A DNA stretch of 35,390 nucleotides. Source: Candidatus Kaiserbacteria bacterium (GTDB taxonomy: Bacteria > Patescibacteriota > Minisyncoccia > Phycocordibacterales > UBA2100). The position numbers were made by a program, and so were the translations under genes. Where the stretch lies: positions 1 through 35,390 of the forward strand of contig JACRFH010000065.1 of NCBI GenBank assembly GCA_016217975.1, read 5' to 3'. Of the stretch, positions 34,610 through 35,390 are shown piece by piece. The notes beneath the pieces are model-generated. The model ran no database searches, was not told the origin of the DNA, and saw only the letters and a program-made list of their open reading frames with translations. Numbering within the stretch: position 1 is the stretch's first letter; each line of letters begins with the position of its first letter.

Positions 34610-35211
34610 TCAAGGATACCGTCGAGATTCACATCGTACAAGATTTCCTCGTGGATGATGCGGTAGTCAGTCAACTCGGCGTCAGTAAACCAATGCTTGA
34701 TCTCCGCATTCGCTTCTTCAACGGAGCCCGACATGTGGACGAGGTTGCGTACCGCGCGGCCATCCACATCGGCCATCTGGTATGAATCCAAAACGTAGTC
34801 ACCACGGATGGTGCCAACATCGCTAGAGAGTGGCTCCGTGCCGCCGCCGAGCTTGCGCACGATCTTAACCGCATGCGCGCCTTCCCAGACCATAAAGACC
34901 GCGGGGCCGGAGGCGAGGTATTTCTTGAGATTGGCAAGGATCTTTGCCGTAATCTCGAGCGGGTCCATAGAAGGCGGCGTCATCCCCTTGGCTTGATAGC
35001 TCGAAATCGTCTTTTCACCCGTCACTCTTTTCCAATTCGGATCGAGCGTATAGTGCTCTTCCACCTTGTTTGCATCCGGCACCATCATCTTCATGCCCAC
35101 AAGCTTGAGTCCCACCTTTTCAAACCGGCCAATGATCTCGCCGACAAGCGAGCGCTGCACGCCGTCAGGCTTTACGATAACTAACGTACGTTCGTCGCTT
35201 GGATGTTGCAT
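34606..35211 (-). CDS. ndk: Nucleoside diphosphate kinase
   Basis: ERTLVIVKPDGVQRSLVGEIIGRFEKVGLKLVGMKM, TIRGDYV, RNLVHMSGSVEEANAEIKHWF. Confidence 0.93.
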   Translation of the reverse strand: MQHPSDERTLVIVKPDGVQRSLVGEIIGRFEKVGLKLVGMKMMVPDANKVEEHYTLDPNWKRVTGEKTISSYQAKGMTPPSMDPLEITAKILANLKKYLASGPAVFMVWEGAHAVKIVRKLGGGTEPLSSDVGTIRGDYVLDSYQMADVDGRAVRNLVHMSGSVEEANAEIKHWFTDAELTDYRIIHEEILYDVNLDGILE

Positions 35212-35321
35212 GAACGCCAGAATAGCACGACTTTATTGCTCCGCATAGACATCCTTGTAGCCAGAAATAAAAGGCACCGAAACCTCTCGGGTAGCTAGTA
35301 ATTCGGGTACCGTGCCGCCAT

Positions 35322-35390
35322 ATGAATATGGCCAACAAACAAGGAGTGTTCGAGGAGAAGCTGGAAGAGTACTGCAAGGCCAGGAAGACG
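35322..35390 (+). CDS. Truncated ORF at window edge, possibly an integrase/transposase N-terminus
   Basis: MNMANKQGVFEEKLEEYCKARKT...; resembles N-termini of CPR integrase-core proteins but is cut by the window end. Confidence 0.3.
   Translation, partial: MNMANKQGVFEEKLEEYCKARKT

Noticed and set aside
1-35390. CRISPR array or rRNA operon.
   Set aside because: No regularly spaced direct repeats and no 16S/23S/5S signature sequence seen.

Overview
This looks like a chromosomal window from a reduced, CPR/Patescibacteria-like (probably Parcubacteria-type) genome. That assignment is inferred from gene content and protein style, not from a marker phylogeny. Housekeeping genes include recG, prs, a malic enzyme, pyrC, pyrB, ftsH, smpB with ssrA (tmRNA), a phosphoketolase, pta, infC, rpmI, rplT, ndk, a beta-CASP metallo-beta-lactamase RNase and one tRNA. 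The less ordinary content is: (1) a 30-bp double-palindromic cassette inserted in frame into both recG and pyrB, encoding SSxGGSASGG; (2) a second palindrome family, CTAAA-[stem1]-TCGCYCG-[stem2]-TTAG, whose stems vary while the skeleton is conserved (inside recG, at the end of smpB, and abutting the tmRNA); (3) two copies of a long intergenic inverted repeat with compensatory arm changes, each filling the gap between a stop and the next start codon; (4) a SciP-like domain fused to an OmpR-type winged helix; (5) a CFA-like methyltransferase, FAD reductase and small membrane protein cluster resembling 10-methyl fatty-acid loci; (6) a ParE/RelE-type toxin-antitoxin region bracketed by a second ftsH 3' end that differs only synonymously; (7) a candidate freestanding structured ncRNA at about 34070-34220 (-) with promoter and terminator signals; and (8) a tmRNA tag ending in FAFA. 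All homology calls were made by eye from motifs; no database search was run.
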